NCBI RefSeq assembly: GCF_964340395.1
Contig: NC_135555.1
Span: 20,285,947 to 20,349,946, forward strand
Direction of reading: 5' to 3'
From: Glandiceps talaboti
Lineage: Eukaryota > Hemichordata > Enteropneusta > Spengelidae
Length of the DNA stretch: 64,000 nt
The position numbers and the translations under genes were made by a program. This document shows positions 1 through 12,201 of this stretch, piece after piece. The notes under the pieces were generated by a model, which ran no database searches, had not been told where the DNA came from, and was given only the letters and a program-made list of their open reading frames with translations. The number at the start of each line of letters is the position of its first letter. The stretch's first letter is position 1.

Positions 1-1640
1 TGACCTTTAACGGGATGCAATAACTAAGGTGATGTATGGGAAACCAGCTAACACATTCAGTTTCCCAAACAATGTGTGTGATATGTGACTCTAGCCCGGT
101 CATGTCAGTTATTTCATCGCTGTATCCAAACAGCCATTTGACCGTCAAACTCCGTTGAATATGTATGATTGAAAAAAGAGACAGTTTGCATCACGATATC
201 AGCAAATGTGATCCTGGTTAAACCATAATGTTGACATTACTACATCATAAATTAAAACAAAGTCGAAATGCTAGGAAACATTTTTTTATATTTCATATTT
301 TTTTTAATGACATGTTTTGTAAACTTTTCATTTCACTTGGTTCTAGACATAACCAATGTGTTTACTTACTCTTTCTCTCTGTGTTGTGTCAATCCACTCA
401 CAATTGTATAGTGTGTGGCTGATTTATACATTCCTATGGCTATTTCTTATTGTGAACTATAATAGGTTCACCATCTAATAATCATGAAAATGTATCGGTG
501 GCTTGGTACGAGAGATTCTAGAATTTGTAAAGGCATATTTTCTTTCACAATGCCGTATTTGGATCTTCTTTACCAGAGACGGGTTTCTTGAAATTCATGT
601 CGATGTGTATGAAGTTGAAGTTAAGGACAAATTCATGCTAAAATATATGTAACTCATCAACGTGGCTTTAAATTTGACCGTGTTATGATATCGAGAACGA
701 TACTTCAAAGCATTACTATAGACACCTCATACTATTGCAGAAAGCATCATAGATAAAAAAACACCTCTTGTTCGAATGACTGGAAGGTTCTGTAACGGTT
801 TTCTACGATCGCTATCGTTCTCCCCACTACATGTACGTTGTTGAACACAATATATGATGATACCTTTGTTCCTAACACCTACAAATTAAAGACGTCACAA
901 AACACAAACTTACTCAAGAGGTCAAATCCAACTGAACACTATATTACAGTATCATTCTTTATTTCTCATCACATTTCGGTTTAAAACGTTACAGCCCTTC
1001 CTTATATCGGTTTTGAATTATATTCCTATCACTTTTGACAGTGGAGTTTATCATATATTTTCAAACACATTTAAGCTTAAGGATAATTTTCCTTGATGTG
1101 TTATTTCTCCCCTACGACATGTTCATTCAAAATGTTAAACTTTGTTAAACCAACAAGCCTACAGATTGCCTGTACGACATGACTGTACTGTTAAGTAATT
1201 TTCAACTGGTAATTTTTTTTCTCATTTGCGTATTTTAGAAGGGCACCACATCTACTTTGACTTGATATCAAACAGTAAATACAGGATTTTCTTTAAATAA
1301 TTCAGAAGGTAAGTTACTGACACAATAACAATTTTTATCAAGAATAATGGACGAGTTATGCAGCAAAGTTCTTAATCAGGCCAAACGTCAAAGCCTCCTT
1401 TTACTCGATAAATTTTCTCCCTTAGCAATTACCATCCGATGGCTCTAAGCATGTGACACAGTATCTTCTCCTGTAATTGTGCCACACAACAATCTCCTCG
1501 TTGGACATTATGGGCCAGACAACACGGCGTTCTAAATTGTTACACTGCTTTAATCCTAGTACATAAATGAGTTTTTATGGTCGGTGTATAAAGTCGATCT
1601 CAGCTATAAAACACACTCGTTTTTGTATGCATGTACCCTG
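1..1640. other. AT-rich non-coding DNA, no gene seen
   Basis: No frame here resembles a known protein. The longest frame (228-422) is low-complexity and Phe/His rich. I see no RNA gene, no transposon hallmark and no array in this stretch; it may be intergenic or intronic. Confidence 0.5.
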
Positions 1641-1713
1641 TATGTATGTATGTATGTATGTATGTATGTATGTATGTAGGTAGGTAGGTAGGTAGGTAGG
1701 TAGGTAGGTAGGT
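1641..1713. repeat. Compound microsatellite (TATG)n then (TAGG)n
   Basis: About nine TATG units pass directly into about nine TAGG units. The junction is a clean T-to-G change within the tetramer. The same order of motifs occurs again at 48,068-48,196. Confidence 0.97.
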
Positions 1714-2248
1714 AGTTATATTTGCTATTACATTTATTTCAACATAGAATCGAAAGTAGGGTTGTTGTTACTGTCGTAAAATTCTATTCCTAAGGGGAAT
1801 GTAATCAATTTCCAGTTTACGTTTTTACGTGCGCTATCTTCTAAATAATGGACAAAATACTTGCAAACATGTACAGTTGCTTAAATTGTCTCTGAAAGCA
1901 GTTTATAATGTTGAGATTTGTTTGAATCTTCAAAACCTAATTCTAATTGTTTGCTACATGATAACCAGGAAAATCTCATTTGATGGTTTAGATGAATATT
2001 CAAATGATTCAGGGACCACTTTAATTGAACTGGCGTATGTTTGTTTTCCTAAAGCGACTAGTTTGGACGTGCTATAAAACCACTGCAGGTCATGTTATGA
2101 CAAATAGTGTAGCGTTCTAAAACTACAATTGAAAATATCACTATCGCTGAATGTATTCATGAATTCACAGTGGATTCATAATATTTTGAATGAAGGGAGA
2201 ACGAAATGTTTGTTATGAGAAATGGTAACTCTGTAGCAATAAGCAATA

Positions 2249-2389
2249 TGTTGTGTTGTGTTGTGTTGTGTTGTGTTGTGTTGTGTTGTGCTGTGCTGTG
2301 CTCTGCTGTGTTGTGTTGTGTTGTGTTGTGTCATATTGTGTCGTGTTGTGTTGTGTTGTGTTGTGTTGTGTTGTGTTGTGTTGTGTTGT
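2249..2389. repeat. Pentanucleotide array (TGTGT)n
   Basis: About 28 units of a TGTGT/GTTGT pentamer with scattered C substitutions. All open frames across it, on both strands, are simple-repeat translations (Cys-Cys-Val-Val-Leu or Thr-Thr-Gln-His-Asn periods), because the array has no stop in several frames. Confidence 0.96.
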
Positions 2390-2969
2390 AAATCTTTTCA
2401 AGTGAAAATATATAATACCTCACTTAAACTTCTAGTATAATGTCAATAAACGATGCATACATTCAATAACAAGAAATGTCGTCTTCTGACGTTGTTAGTA
2501 CAATCAATGATATAGCAGCCGTTTCCTCGTCATTTCAGTTTACGAATTTTAAATTGTGGCACAGGCTAGTTCATGTACTATGCCTGCATGCCAAATTTGA
2601 TTCCTGCCAAAAAGCAAGTGGTGGTTAATGGTGTTTCAGTAGATAGAATACTGTAGTTACATCTCATATGCAGCAGACGTACGTACCCACCCCCTCTCAA
2701 TATAAAATGAAAACCTACAGTATAAAGTCAGCTTAAGTCTCTTTAACAGAAATTTCGTGTGAAATATACTTAATGTGGTGAAAAATCAGGTAAAGTAGAC
2801 ATGTAGCATTTACACTAAGACAGAGTGTGTACTTGAAATACTATTTTGTACTCACACTGAGACTGAAGACTGTGTCCAATTATTTCTAAATTTAAGAGTG
2901 GCTATTTAGACAGAAGAATACAGAGCTGATATCATAAGTCTTAAATAACGTGTGTGTACATGTGTCTCT
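2390..2969. other. Non-coding DNA, nothing recognised
   Basis: AT-rich sequence between two microsatellites. No domain-bearing frame, RNA gene or transposon end was seen. Confidence 0.45.
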
Positions 2970-3087
2970 GTATGTATGTATGTATGTATGTATGTATGTA
3001 TGTATGTATGTGTGTGTGTTTGTGTGTATGAATGTAGGTGTATGTATGTATGTATGTATGTATGTATGTATGTATGTATGTATGTAT
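2970..3087. repeat. (TATG)n microsatellite interrupted by TG-rich spacer
   Basis: Two TATG blocks (2970-3010 and 3041-3087) flank a GTGTGTTT-like spacer. Translations give Met-Tyr-Val-Cys or Ile-His-Thr-Tyr periods and are not proteins. Confidence 0.96.
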
Positions 3088-4247
3088 TGGTTGTTTCTGA
3101 CTACTATTACCACAGTGTATTTGTGTTAAGGTACTCTTAAGAAATAATCCCTGTGTTTAGGTATAACTAGCACAGTTGAAGGCCAGACCCTCCCAAACAA
3201 GAGACGGGTGTATTATCGATCCCGCTTGAACCAAGGTGAACATGCCCGCTCCATGACATTGTTCCCAGTATTCTACCACCCTTCTATCCTATGAATCCCA
3301 CCCATCTCTTTACACTACAACTAAAACGTAGCCCCACAGTTACATATTACCCCACCCTAGTCAATATTTGAAGTGAATATAGAGATAAAATGTAAAATAA
3401 TCAAATAATGATCAAATGTGCCTGACAAAACTCCAACTCAGAGGATCTCAACACCAGAGGGGTGCATGGGGTGCATGTTAACAAGGGCAACGTCCTTAGC
3501 TATCAGTAGTTTGATTTGTCATCTCATGACTGGCACTGAAAAGGATACAACTTCATATACATATATGTAAATAATACAGGTGCTACATCACCACAACCAA
3601 TATGTCATACTCATACCCTTACTCTACACACTGTCAGTTCACATTAGAATTCTCTAAAGTACATCTTGGTCATAAATCTGGTTTTGGCATTGATTTCTTT
3701 CTAAACCTACACTAGCTGCTTTTTTCATCAAATAATCGTTCACAAAATGTTGACGACAAATATGCGAGAAGAAATATTTTGCATATAAAAATACCTCTTG
3801 TTGATTCAGAAATGAATTTACAGATACTGAGGGACATCATCATAACCGACACTAGATTCATACTCTAATAGACAACCTTTTAAAAAGAAACTCATCAAAG
3901 CTAGAAAAAAAAGGTTTTTTTCAAAAGAATATAACATATATTGCAATTCAAATCTCCTTTGCATATTGTCAGAGAGAGAGTTGACTGTTAACTAAGTTAT
4001 TGCCTTGAGAATAGACATTTCCAACCAAAGGAGATAATTAGACAATGTACATGTGCGTGCGTGCGTGCGTGCGAGCGCGTACTGCCACTGCTATTTACTG
4101 TATGCTAATGAAGTAATATTGTCGTGTTTATATATCTTTGACAAAACAGTTTTAGCCTTCCGTCGCCTTAGTCTTAGTATCTTCTCGTCTGATTGGTTAA
4201 AATAATATGTGGACCTGTCTATCATTCTCTATTTGTTCGTTGTTTAG
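3088..4247. other. Non-coding DNA with short (GTGC)n tract
   Basis: No supported gene. A short GTGC tetranucleotide tract lies at about 4052-4079 and abuts a CG-rich stretch. A splice-acceptor-like sequence (pyrimidine-rich, ending TTTAG) ends at 4247, next to the candidate exon that follows. Confidence 0.4.
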
Positions 4248-4452
4248 TGACCACATTGCAGGACGATAACATTGTTCCTTGGGAGGCTATTAGTAACTGG
4301 GAAAATGTTGACCATATTTTCCTTCCCAAAGTTGAAATAAATAACAAATTCAAAACATTTAAAGATTATGAGACAAAAAAATCTCCCAAGAGACTGGTTC
4401 CAAATTCTGTCATTGAATTGTTGCCTATATGCCTGGTTGAGTTCTGCCAATG
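4248..4452 (+). CDS. Candidate internal host exon, unknown protein
   Basis: I do not recognise the protein. An open frame runs across the segment and encodes a mixed-composition peptide of about 68 residues (core includes DDNIVPWEAISNWENVD and IFLPKVEINNKFKTFKDY). It is not low-complexity, unlike most frames here. It is bounded by a good acceptor (TCTATTTGTTCGTTGTTTAG, AG at 4246-4247) and a near-consensus donor (CAATG|GTAAGTG, GT at 4453-4454). The stop follows just after the donor, as expected for an internal exon read into its intron. An alternative acceptor at 4260-4261 (TTGCAG) would start the exon at 4262 in phase 0. No neighbouring exon of the same gene was found, so this could be a chance frame. 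Seen: frame and splice signals. Inferred: exon status. Confidence 0.35.
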
Positions 4453-5275
4453 GTAAGTGATAGCTAGGTAAGCTTCAGTATATAGATTACTACCAGTGCC
4501 TTTCAATATGATGCAATAATATAATTAACTACCCCCACCCCACAAAATAGAAAATCAAAAATCAAAATAAATAACAGCAAAAACAAAAAATGCATCTTAT
4601 GTCCCTTTAATGTATTTTGAATTTTGCATATTTATCATTTTCTAAACAATTAAGCCCTTTGCCTTTTTAATATGAAAGCTGCTAAACACGGATAAACATA
4701 CACACGTGATTCTTTTTCCAATATTGAATGAAGTAGTTTCCTTTTTAAAAATAGAAGTAACCCAAATATATAGACTATACTATATCTATGCTGCCCCTAA
4801 AAGTCCTTTCATTAAATCTACCTTCTTATGTGCAGTATTAGTTTGTTTAAAATTGAGTCTAACAAGCGACATGATATCGTAATAACGGGCATCTGACAAC
4901 ATTCGTATACCTAGTCCTGACTTTACAAAATGCAGAACCCTACATATTGGAAGACACAGTCATGCACGAATAGTTAGTTATTAAATAGTAATGATTTGTA
5001 TATGGAGATGGAATACTTAATAATTCCTGTCAAACCACGCATAGATTCCTGGAAAAGTCATTATTGTACACTTGATTTGATTCCAACTACTTATACCGAG
5101 ATACACAATATGTCCATGATGACGATGTGGGATATATAGTCCAGCTAATGAAGGGATTTCATGAGAGGCAGCTTGACCAATAATCAGATACAAGATTTAG
5201 AAATTAACAAATTCCGTGTACAGCTTCCATTGATGGGTTATAATTATATACGCATATGTACGTGCGTGCCTGCAC
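4453..5275. other. Non-coding DNA, nothing recognised
   Basis: AT-rich sequence downstream of the candidate exon. No second exon with a compatible frame and splice sites was evident. Confidence 0.4.
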
Positions 5276-5338
5276 ACATACATACATACATACATACATA
5301 CATACATACATACATACATACATACATACATACATACA
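5276..5338. repeat. (ATAC)n microsatellite
   Basis: About 16 near-perfect CATA units, the reverse complement of the TATG motif that dominates this window. Confidence 0.97.
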
Positions 5339-6159
5339 CTATATTCTCATAACGTGACGGAAAACCAAGGAACACACATTTAGAACTACGTCAAAATAAT
5401 TTTTTTTAGTAATGATGATTTCGTCTCACAAGAATTCTTTTTTTATATAACTACCAGTAAAGTATTCAAATGACGCTGTTGGTGCCATCTCGCTTTACTA
5501 ATTGACGGTGTATACAGATTACTCTTTGGTTCTTAGGATAGATTCCTATGACGATGTACAGGAAAAGTCACAATTGCATGTACGTCAAAGATTTGAATTT
5601 TTCCTGTGTTTAATCTCAGAAAAATCCTAATCATACCCTGTACATCCTATTTAGTTACGTGTATAAATTATTAAATTTGGAATCGAATAATAAGGAAGTT
5701 CAACTAGAAATAAAAGTTCAGCTCCTAGGCTCCTAGTTATTAAGTTATATGCATACATACATAAATATAATAATGTCTAGGGCGGGGTCCTCCGGATTTT
5801 CTCCAAGTCTTAATCTAAACATTAAATAACTATCTGTTGTCGTCATAGTTTTGTTCAAAGGTAGGAATTATTACTGTATAATTCCATATTTGGCAGATTG
5901 CAATATGCAAATGTAGTTCAAGAATATATTAGATTTACGCATGCGCAATGCTTTAGATACTTGTTGATACTTGCAATGTACCGTCATACATTCTTTCTTT
6001 CTTTATACAGCTCATGGTATTTATTAGTTTAGTGAAATGGGTGTTCTTTTTTATGTGAAATTAAAAGTGTCTGTTTACAAAATTTACACACAATTCATTT
6101 TGAAACAACAATGTAATAACAGAAATGAAATTTAGAAATTGATTACTGACAAATGATAC
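5339..6159. other. Non-coding DNA, nothing recognised
   Basis: AT-rich sequence without a supported gene or transposon. The only open frame (6061-6252, minus strand) depends on the CAA array, read as polyvaline. Confidence 0.4.
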
Positions 6160-6165
6160 AACAAT

Positions 6166-6200
<35 letters not shown>
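6160..6200. repeat. (CAA)n trinucleotide repeat
   Basis: About 12 CAA/ACA units. The opposite strand reads as polyvaline in a spurious frame. Confidence 0.95.
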
Positions 6201-6574
6201 ATTGGGATAGAGAAAAGCTTAAGGAATCAGACAGAAGGAATGTTGTGTTCAAAAAATCATATTAACTTATATTATAGTCAAAACTGCAAGAGGACTTTAG
6301 TATGGTAAGCCATTCAGACCAAAAGTGTTATTCTTAGCTGTTATATTTTGTATTCTTCGGGTTACAAATGTTAACCGTTTATGTGTAGTTTGTCGATGGA
6401 ATCCACACTTTTATTCCATGCTAACATTATTTAATTCAAACAATCTTTCATTTATTTGAGATTATTGTTGTTTTACAGGCTTTTATTTTTTAAGGATTAT
6501 ATAGAATTGAAAGTCGAAATATATTTTTTAAAGTTTTTGAGAAATGTTTCGGAAATAATTAATTTCGGATCTCG

Positions 6575-7021
6575 CCCCCCTCCCCCCCCCCCCAATGTGT
6601 TTCGTCGGACCACTCGATTTCCATAGAAGGGGTGTGGAGTAATTCAAATGCCTAACTTCTGGTAGACCTAAATCGTTGGTCGCTGTACTTTACACTTGCA
6701 TGGACATTTGATTTGAATGCATACGAATACAAACACCGGCACTCCTACTGGCAGGTGATAGACCTTTCTCTGTTCCAAGTGTTCTTCGTCCAACCATTCA
6801 ACCGAGTAAATGCAATAAACGTTCAATCTACTATTGGTGTTATTCTGCCCCAGTCAACAGAAGGAAATGGCGGGGGGGGGGGGGTTCAATGATTTGTTCC
6901 ACTGGGCCAACAAAAAAGACTCTGAATTTGGGGCATCTGACTTCCTCCCTGTGAAAACCAAAATAGAATGATCCCTATCATTGAATTTTAACCAACTCTA
7001 TTATCAGGATGGGGGGGGGGG
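6575..7021. repeat. Three long C or G homopolymer tracts
   Basis: A C-run (6575-6593, one T interruption), a G-run (6872-6884) and a second G-run (7011-7021) lie within 450 bp of otherwise AT-rich DNA. No gene is visible around them, on to the motif cluster near 8.38 kb. Confidence 0.9.
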
Positions 7022-8382
7022 CTATGTGTATGTTGAGACATATTACCTATCATAGTATTTTATTAGGGTAAAGTTCACGTTAATACTGTTTAGGAGTAAA
7101 TGAGTATAAAACACCTTGAATCTTCGACTAATTTTGCACCCCAGTGGGCTTAAAGTTTCCAAGAAGCTTGAATTGGTTAAAATATGTAAACACTGTTAAA
7201 ATTTACATTTAAAATGGCACGAGTCATGGCTATAAACTTTACTCAAGTGAAACCTTCTACATAAACCCTTATTAAGCTATTCTGGTATAATGTTAGTGTT
7301 GATGCATGACTTCTATGGCATTACAATTGTTTTCTAGCTATTGTTAGAATAATATGAATTGATTGCATGGTAAGTATTTCCCCAAACCTTCATCATCGAA
7401 TCATTCAACAGACTGAGATACATCTTATTGGCAAAGTTGGAGGTCAGACAATTTTACAGTGGACGTAACACATTCCTCCGTAAATACAGGAAGAATTCTG
7501 TGAGTCCCTACACTGGTAATATGCAGCAAATAAGAAGCCCCCAAATTTCAGCTTCAAAATAAAAAAAAAATCAAGAAAATATGATGCCAGAATTACTAGA
7601 TCACGTAAACACTGTACTCGTATAGAAAAAAACTTACAACGGCCTTGAGAGGGCGCTATATCTTACGCTCTCGAAATCAGCAGTGCATGAATCTGTACAC
7701 ATTTTTTGTAGGCAAACACGCAAAACAGAAATGGCGGGGGAAATGATATAATCAATAAGAAAATCAACACGCATATATTATCTGATTCGCTAGACGATTG
7801 TATGTACAGAAAAAAATTACAAAATGAATAATGCCTCTAAATACGAGTTATGTCCCCATAATTTTTGGAACGATATATCCGATATTTATTTTCGATAAGC
7901 CGAGACTATTTACATGGGCTATCGATCTATATTAACTTCGTTATTATTGTATAAACTTACACCTTTAGACATACCGATATTTAGTTGTAATTCTTCTCAG
8001 AAAAGGTTTGTTACGATAATTTGATCAGACGATTGTTGCTTAAAATACGTCCTCCCCGCGCCCTCAATCAGTCAAACACATACTGTGATAAAAAATTAAC
8101 GGAGGAATACACTTCATCATTACAGTAATAACAGAGAGAAAATCTGGCAATGTATTTTGGAACAGGCCAATAGGTCATTGACATTAATACGTGATGTGCA
8201 GGCTTGGGTGATAGCTTACTACATAAAGCTGGTTTTAATGAACAACCAAAACGTTCTCATCAACCGAATGATGTCATTGTAGTAGAACAAGAAGGTCGGC
8301 TCCCTATCGCTATAGAAACGCTCGGCAAATCATTGAAAAGCGTCGTGTATGTACATTGCGAAATGAACGAGTCTAACGTTGG

Positions 8383-8942
8383 TGACGTCAACAAGTTCTA
8401 TAGCGTGGTGGCCTTTCAATGACCTTTCATTGAACTTACTAAATTCCATTTTTATAGCCTATATATCCACTCAGTGACTAGATGCCGGCATTGAACACTA
8501 CGTATACACATGTGTGACGTGTTATGTGCACGATATATGCGGGCACACTAGTAAAATATACACACGAAGTCGTGATTTACGGGATTATCACTTGTTTGCA
8601 AGCAATGAATAAAATGAGTCGAATATCAAAACCTTTCAATCAAGACAGCCGTTAAAATATTCAACGGTTTCCATGACAATATATGCCACGGAGAGAATAA
8701 GTAAGAGACCTAGTTGAGAGGTCAAGAAGAGAATGAAAGTCACACAAACGATTTTAAGAGAAAACGAGTTGCACGACAACTAGAGAGTGTTGGGTGTGAC
8801 GTCAGAACGAAAGCATCCTTGGCAATATGGGCCATACTGGGAGACAGCGCGTACGTGAGTATCCATAGCAACGCGATTGGTTAAATCAAATGATGGTGAT
8901 GACAATACGCTTTGAGTCAGTCTCCTAAACCCGATGACGTCA
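8383..8942. promoter_or_regulatory. Promoter-like cluster: three CREs, X-box-like site, CCAAT
   Basis: Three full palindromic CRE sites (TGACGTCA) lie at 8383-8390, 8797-8804 and 8935-8942. Between the last two is GTATCCATAGCAAC (8859-8872), which matches the RFX X-box apart from one position, followed four bases later by ATTGG (8876-8880), an inverted CCAAT box. CREB/ATF, RFX and NF-Y bind these motifs in animals, and RFX sites typify ciliary and MHC-II-type promoters. I see no TATA box or convincing ORF start that fixes a direction or target. The small frames at 8204-8422 (+) and 8780-9040 (-) are not recognisable proteins. Motifs are seen; regulatory function is inferred. Confidence 0.4.
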
Positions 8943-11740
8943 GCTGATCCCTTGACCCGTAAGTATGACGTGTATGCATTCAATGCACTGTGTTGAAAAC
9001 GCACGGCTTGTCCTCGATATATGTTAAGCGTGTGACACAAATTAAAAGGGGGATTTTATTCCACCACAGCAATGTTTTCTTATGTTGTGTGTTTTGCCTT
9101 TCTGTCCCTCTAAAAACCCCAAACGTTCCAATGAAACATATTCCCTTACTTGCCATCCCTGGGCAGCGTTGCTAAGGGAACAATGACGTATTTTACCTTA
9201 GTTACAAGACTTTACACACCTGTTAAGAATGGTTGATAGTGACTAAAGTGCGTCGACACCTTATCACATTACTTCGTTAATGCAATTTAGTATCTTCTGT
9301 TGATATGGGGGTACTGACGACTTTTCGTTCGTCTTCAATTTCATTATTTAAATACGATTAACAAAATGCAGTTCTGCTATATGATGTCATCAGCTATCGT
9401 ATATGCATTTTAAGTTGCCATTTTCAATTGAATAGTAATCATTGGCTTCTGCCCACGCAGTCGGATTTTTTATTCATCAAGAGACATTTTGCATGTGAAA
9501 GAATTTTTCCACAGAAATTTTTTTTAAGAAACTACTTGGGCATATATTTTTCCTAACTATTAATCAAAACTGCGATGTTAATTTTATTAGAACAGTTATT
9601 TGCATATTGCAGTATCGCAAAAAGTATTACAACTAGAATAGGTGCAATCAAAACATATTACACAAATGCTATTCAATTTTTGACAAGGCAAAATTATGGC
9701 ACGATACATATTTTTTATTTGACCCAGATTTGATAAAAATCCTGATACTACCTACACTTTTCCAAGCAATAAAGAGACTTCCATGATTAGTTATGAGTAT
9801 TATGCTAATGAGTATTATGCTAATGAAACGAAACAAACATTGTTGGTCTGTACGTGGGTGTTGTTCCGACTAAGTCACGTGATGTAAAGTCATCGGCAGT
9901 CTACTTAATTTACCAATATACTAGAACTAGTGTAGTTGTATGTGTACCTAGAATATGCCTTCAAACATGTAAAAATCAATTTTGGCACTAATGCATACAT
10001 AAGGGATACTCAAACAAAGCCAGTTCAAAATTAAATTCAACAGCGTGAAAAAAAGTTCAATTTTAGTTCAATTTTGCGTAGTGCATGCGATAATGGGAGA
10101 TTACCAAAATTAATCGACACTCAAATCTCAACATCATATGCAACTGTTTCTTTTTCAGCATGATGTATGTCATACGTCAATACAACGTTTCTAACTAGAT
10201 TAATGCAACGAGTCGATCTCGTATGGGTTTCCACTTTCATCAGGAGTATATCCATTGCCTTACCTTCTTCACACTGACTTCGTGGCGTTACGTCATTCGT
10301 TCCACTCTACAGCAGCATGCACGATGCTTCCGTTGTGCAGCAGCGTTGGTGCAAACGCTACGTTCAACATTACATTCTTGACCAGCCTCCCAATGTCGAA
10401 ATACGAGATTCCCTTCGAAAAGCCGCAACCAATGATAGTGTCTAATTATCAAGACTCGGTGCAGGAGAAATGATGAAAGCGTTGCCATAGAGACGTACGC
10501 CCGCCTTCCTTTCTAAACTGCATCTTCAAGGTACCTCGCTCGATGACCTATTGTTCTTGTGAGGTAAATGAAAAATAAATCACCACTTGTATGATTGGTA
10601 CTAAATGTGTAGGATTTCTCCAAGTCCTGGTTTGTTTGTGCAGAATCACAATCCAAAGTCACACTAAAGTTGTCTTAAATCGATATTAGAATCGATTTTC
10701 AAAATCAACAACGTTAATGTTAATTAAGCACATATATAAAGTCGCATCTCGAGATACTTTGCCGAGCGTACGCATTGGCTGTCGATATGTGTATGATAGG
10801 TACACAGTTTGCACAAATAGCCCTGGAACCCGGTTACCTAGAAGATGAATTTGCTTTGACTGGGGTGGTCGCTCCGGTCCGTTGAGAAAAGCACTTCACT
10901 CAGACCCGTGTCTATGACTACTGCCGACGTCATACGTTTCCCGGAAGACTCGATTTCGGTAATAACCAGGGGAAGGCGCATGTGAACCGCAATATTATGT
11001 CGAGTCTCCCAGTCCGTATTCACTCTGTCGGCAGTGACACAGCTGTATCCCCAGTGTCAATCCAAATCTACGGCTGATTTCTTTTTCAACCCTTCTAAAA
11101 CATGTGTATTGTTCAGTTCCTCTATAAACACACCTCACAACGCCAGGCATTCGAAGTCGACATATCGACATGTTCATATGCACACAGTTCAACTGGAAAT
11201 AGCAAAAAAAATCGCAATTATCAACAAGAGTGTGCGGATAAATTTTTCTTCAGTGCTTGGAGGATTTATTTTGATAAATCTCTCACCCGATCTGGTAAAT
11301 CACTACGCACAATAGTCAACAAGCGCTGTTTTCCATGACACTATAGTAATCTCATCAACAACCCCTCAATTTTGCGTCGCCCGGGCAACACTTTCTGGTT
11401 TTGCGTCATTGCCTCGTTCTGACTCTTTCTTCGAGGTATGCGATGTCAGCGGCTACATACGGACTTAAATAACAAATTGTCAGATGAATTACTATTAGTG
11501 AGGCCACTGGGACGATCTTTATGGCTTTGCAACAATAAATCACAATCATTACTTTGGCATTTTCAACCGTGCCCATCGACTGGTTTTCCCAGGTACTCTT
11601 TGTTTCATATGTGGAAAATGACGCGTGGGGGTAGTAATCATCTGTCCAAATAGTCATGGGGGGGGGGGGGGTATACCTAATTCTTAATTTCAATAGCACC
11701 TACTTTGCATCGTTATGCATTTATCACAATTATTATGAGA
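8943..11740. other. Non-coding or unassigned DNA with several short ORFs
   Basis: The 10.2-11.4 kb part is less AT-rich and carries overlapping short frames on both strands (for example 10,255-10,473 +, 10,838-11,023 -, 11,034-11,315 +). None resembles a known domain and none has matched splice sites, so I do not call them genes. A G-run of about 12 lies near 11,659. Confidence 0.35.
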
Positions 11741-11795
11741 CACACATACATACATACATACATACATACATACATACATACATACATACATACAT

Positions 11796-11826
<31 letters not shown>

Positions 11827-12099
11827 TACATACATACATACATACATACACACACATACATACATACATACATACACACACATACATACACACACATACA
11901 TACACACACACATACATACATACATACATACATACATACATACATACATACATACATACATACATACACACACATACATACATACATACATACATACATA
12001 CACATACATACATACATACATACATACATACATACATACATACATACATACATACATACATACATACATACACACATACAATACAATACAATACATACA
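11741..12099. repeat. Long (CATA)n/(CACA)n compound microsatellite
   Basis: About 360 bp of CATA units with repeated CACA blocks, ending in AATAC pentamers. It is open in several frames on both strands, giving ORFs of up to 176 residues that are only Tyr-Ile-His-Thr or Val-Cys-Met-Tyr periods. Confidence 0.98.
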
Positions 12100-12145
12100 G
12101 AGCGAATGAGATTAAAAAGACAGTGACATAGGTAGGGGACAGACA

Positions 12146-12147
<2 letters not shown>

Positions 12148-12199
<52 letters not shown>
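12148..12199. repeat. (CA)n dinucleotide repeat
   Basis: About 26 CA units just downstream of the CATA array. Confidence 0.97.
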
Positions 12200-12201
<2 letters not shown>

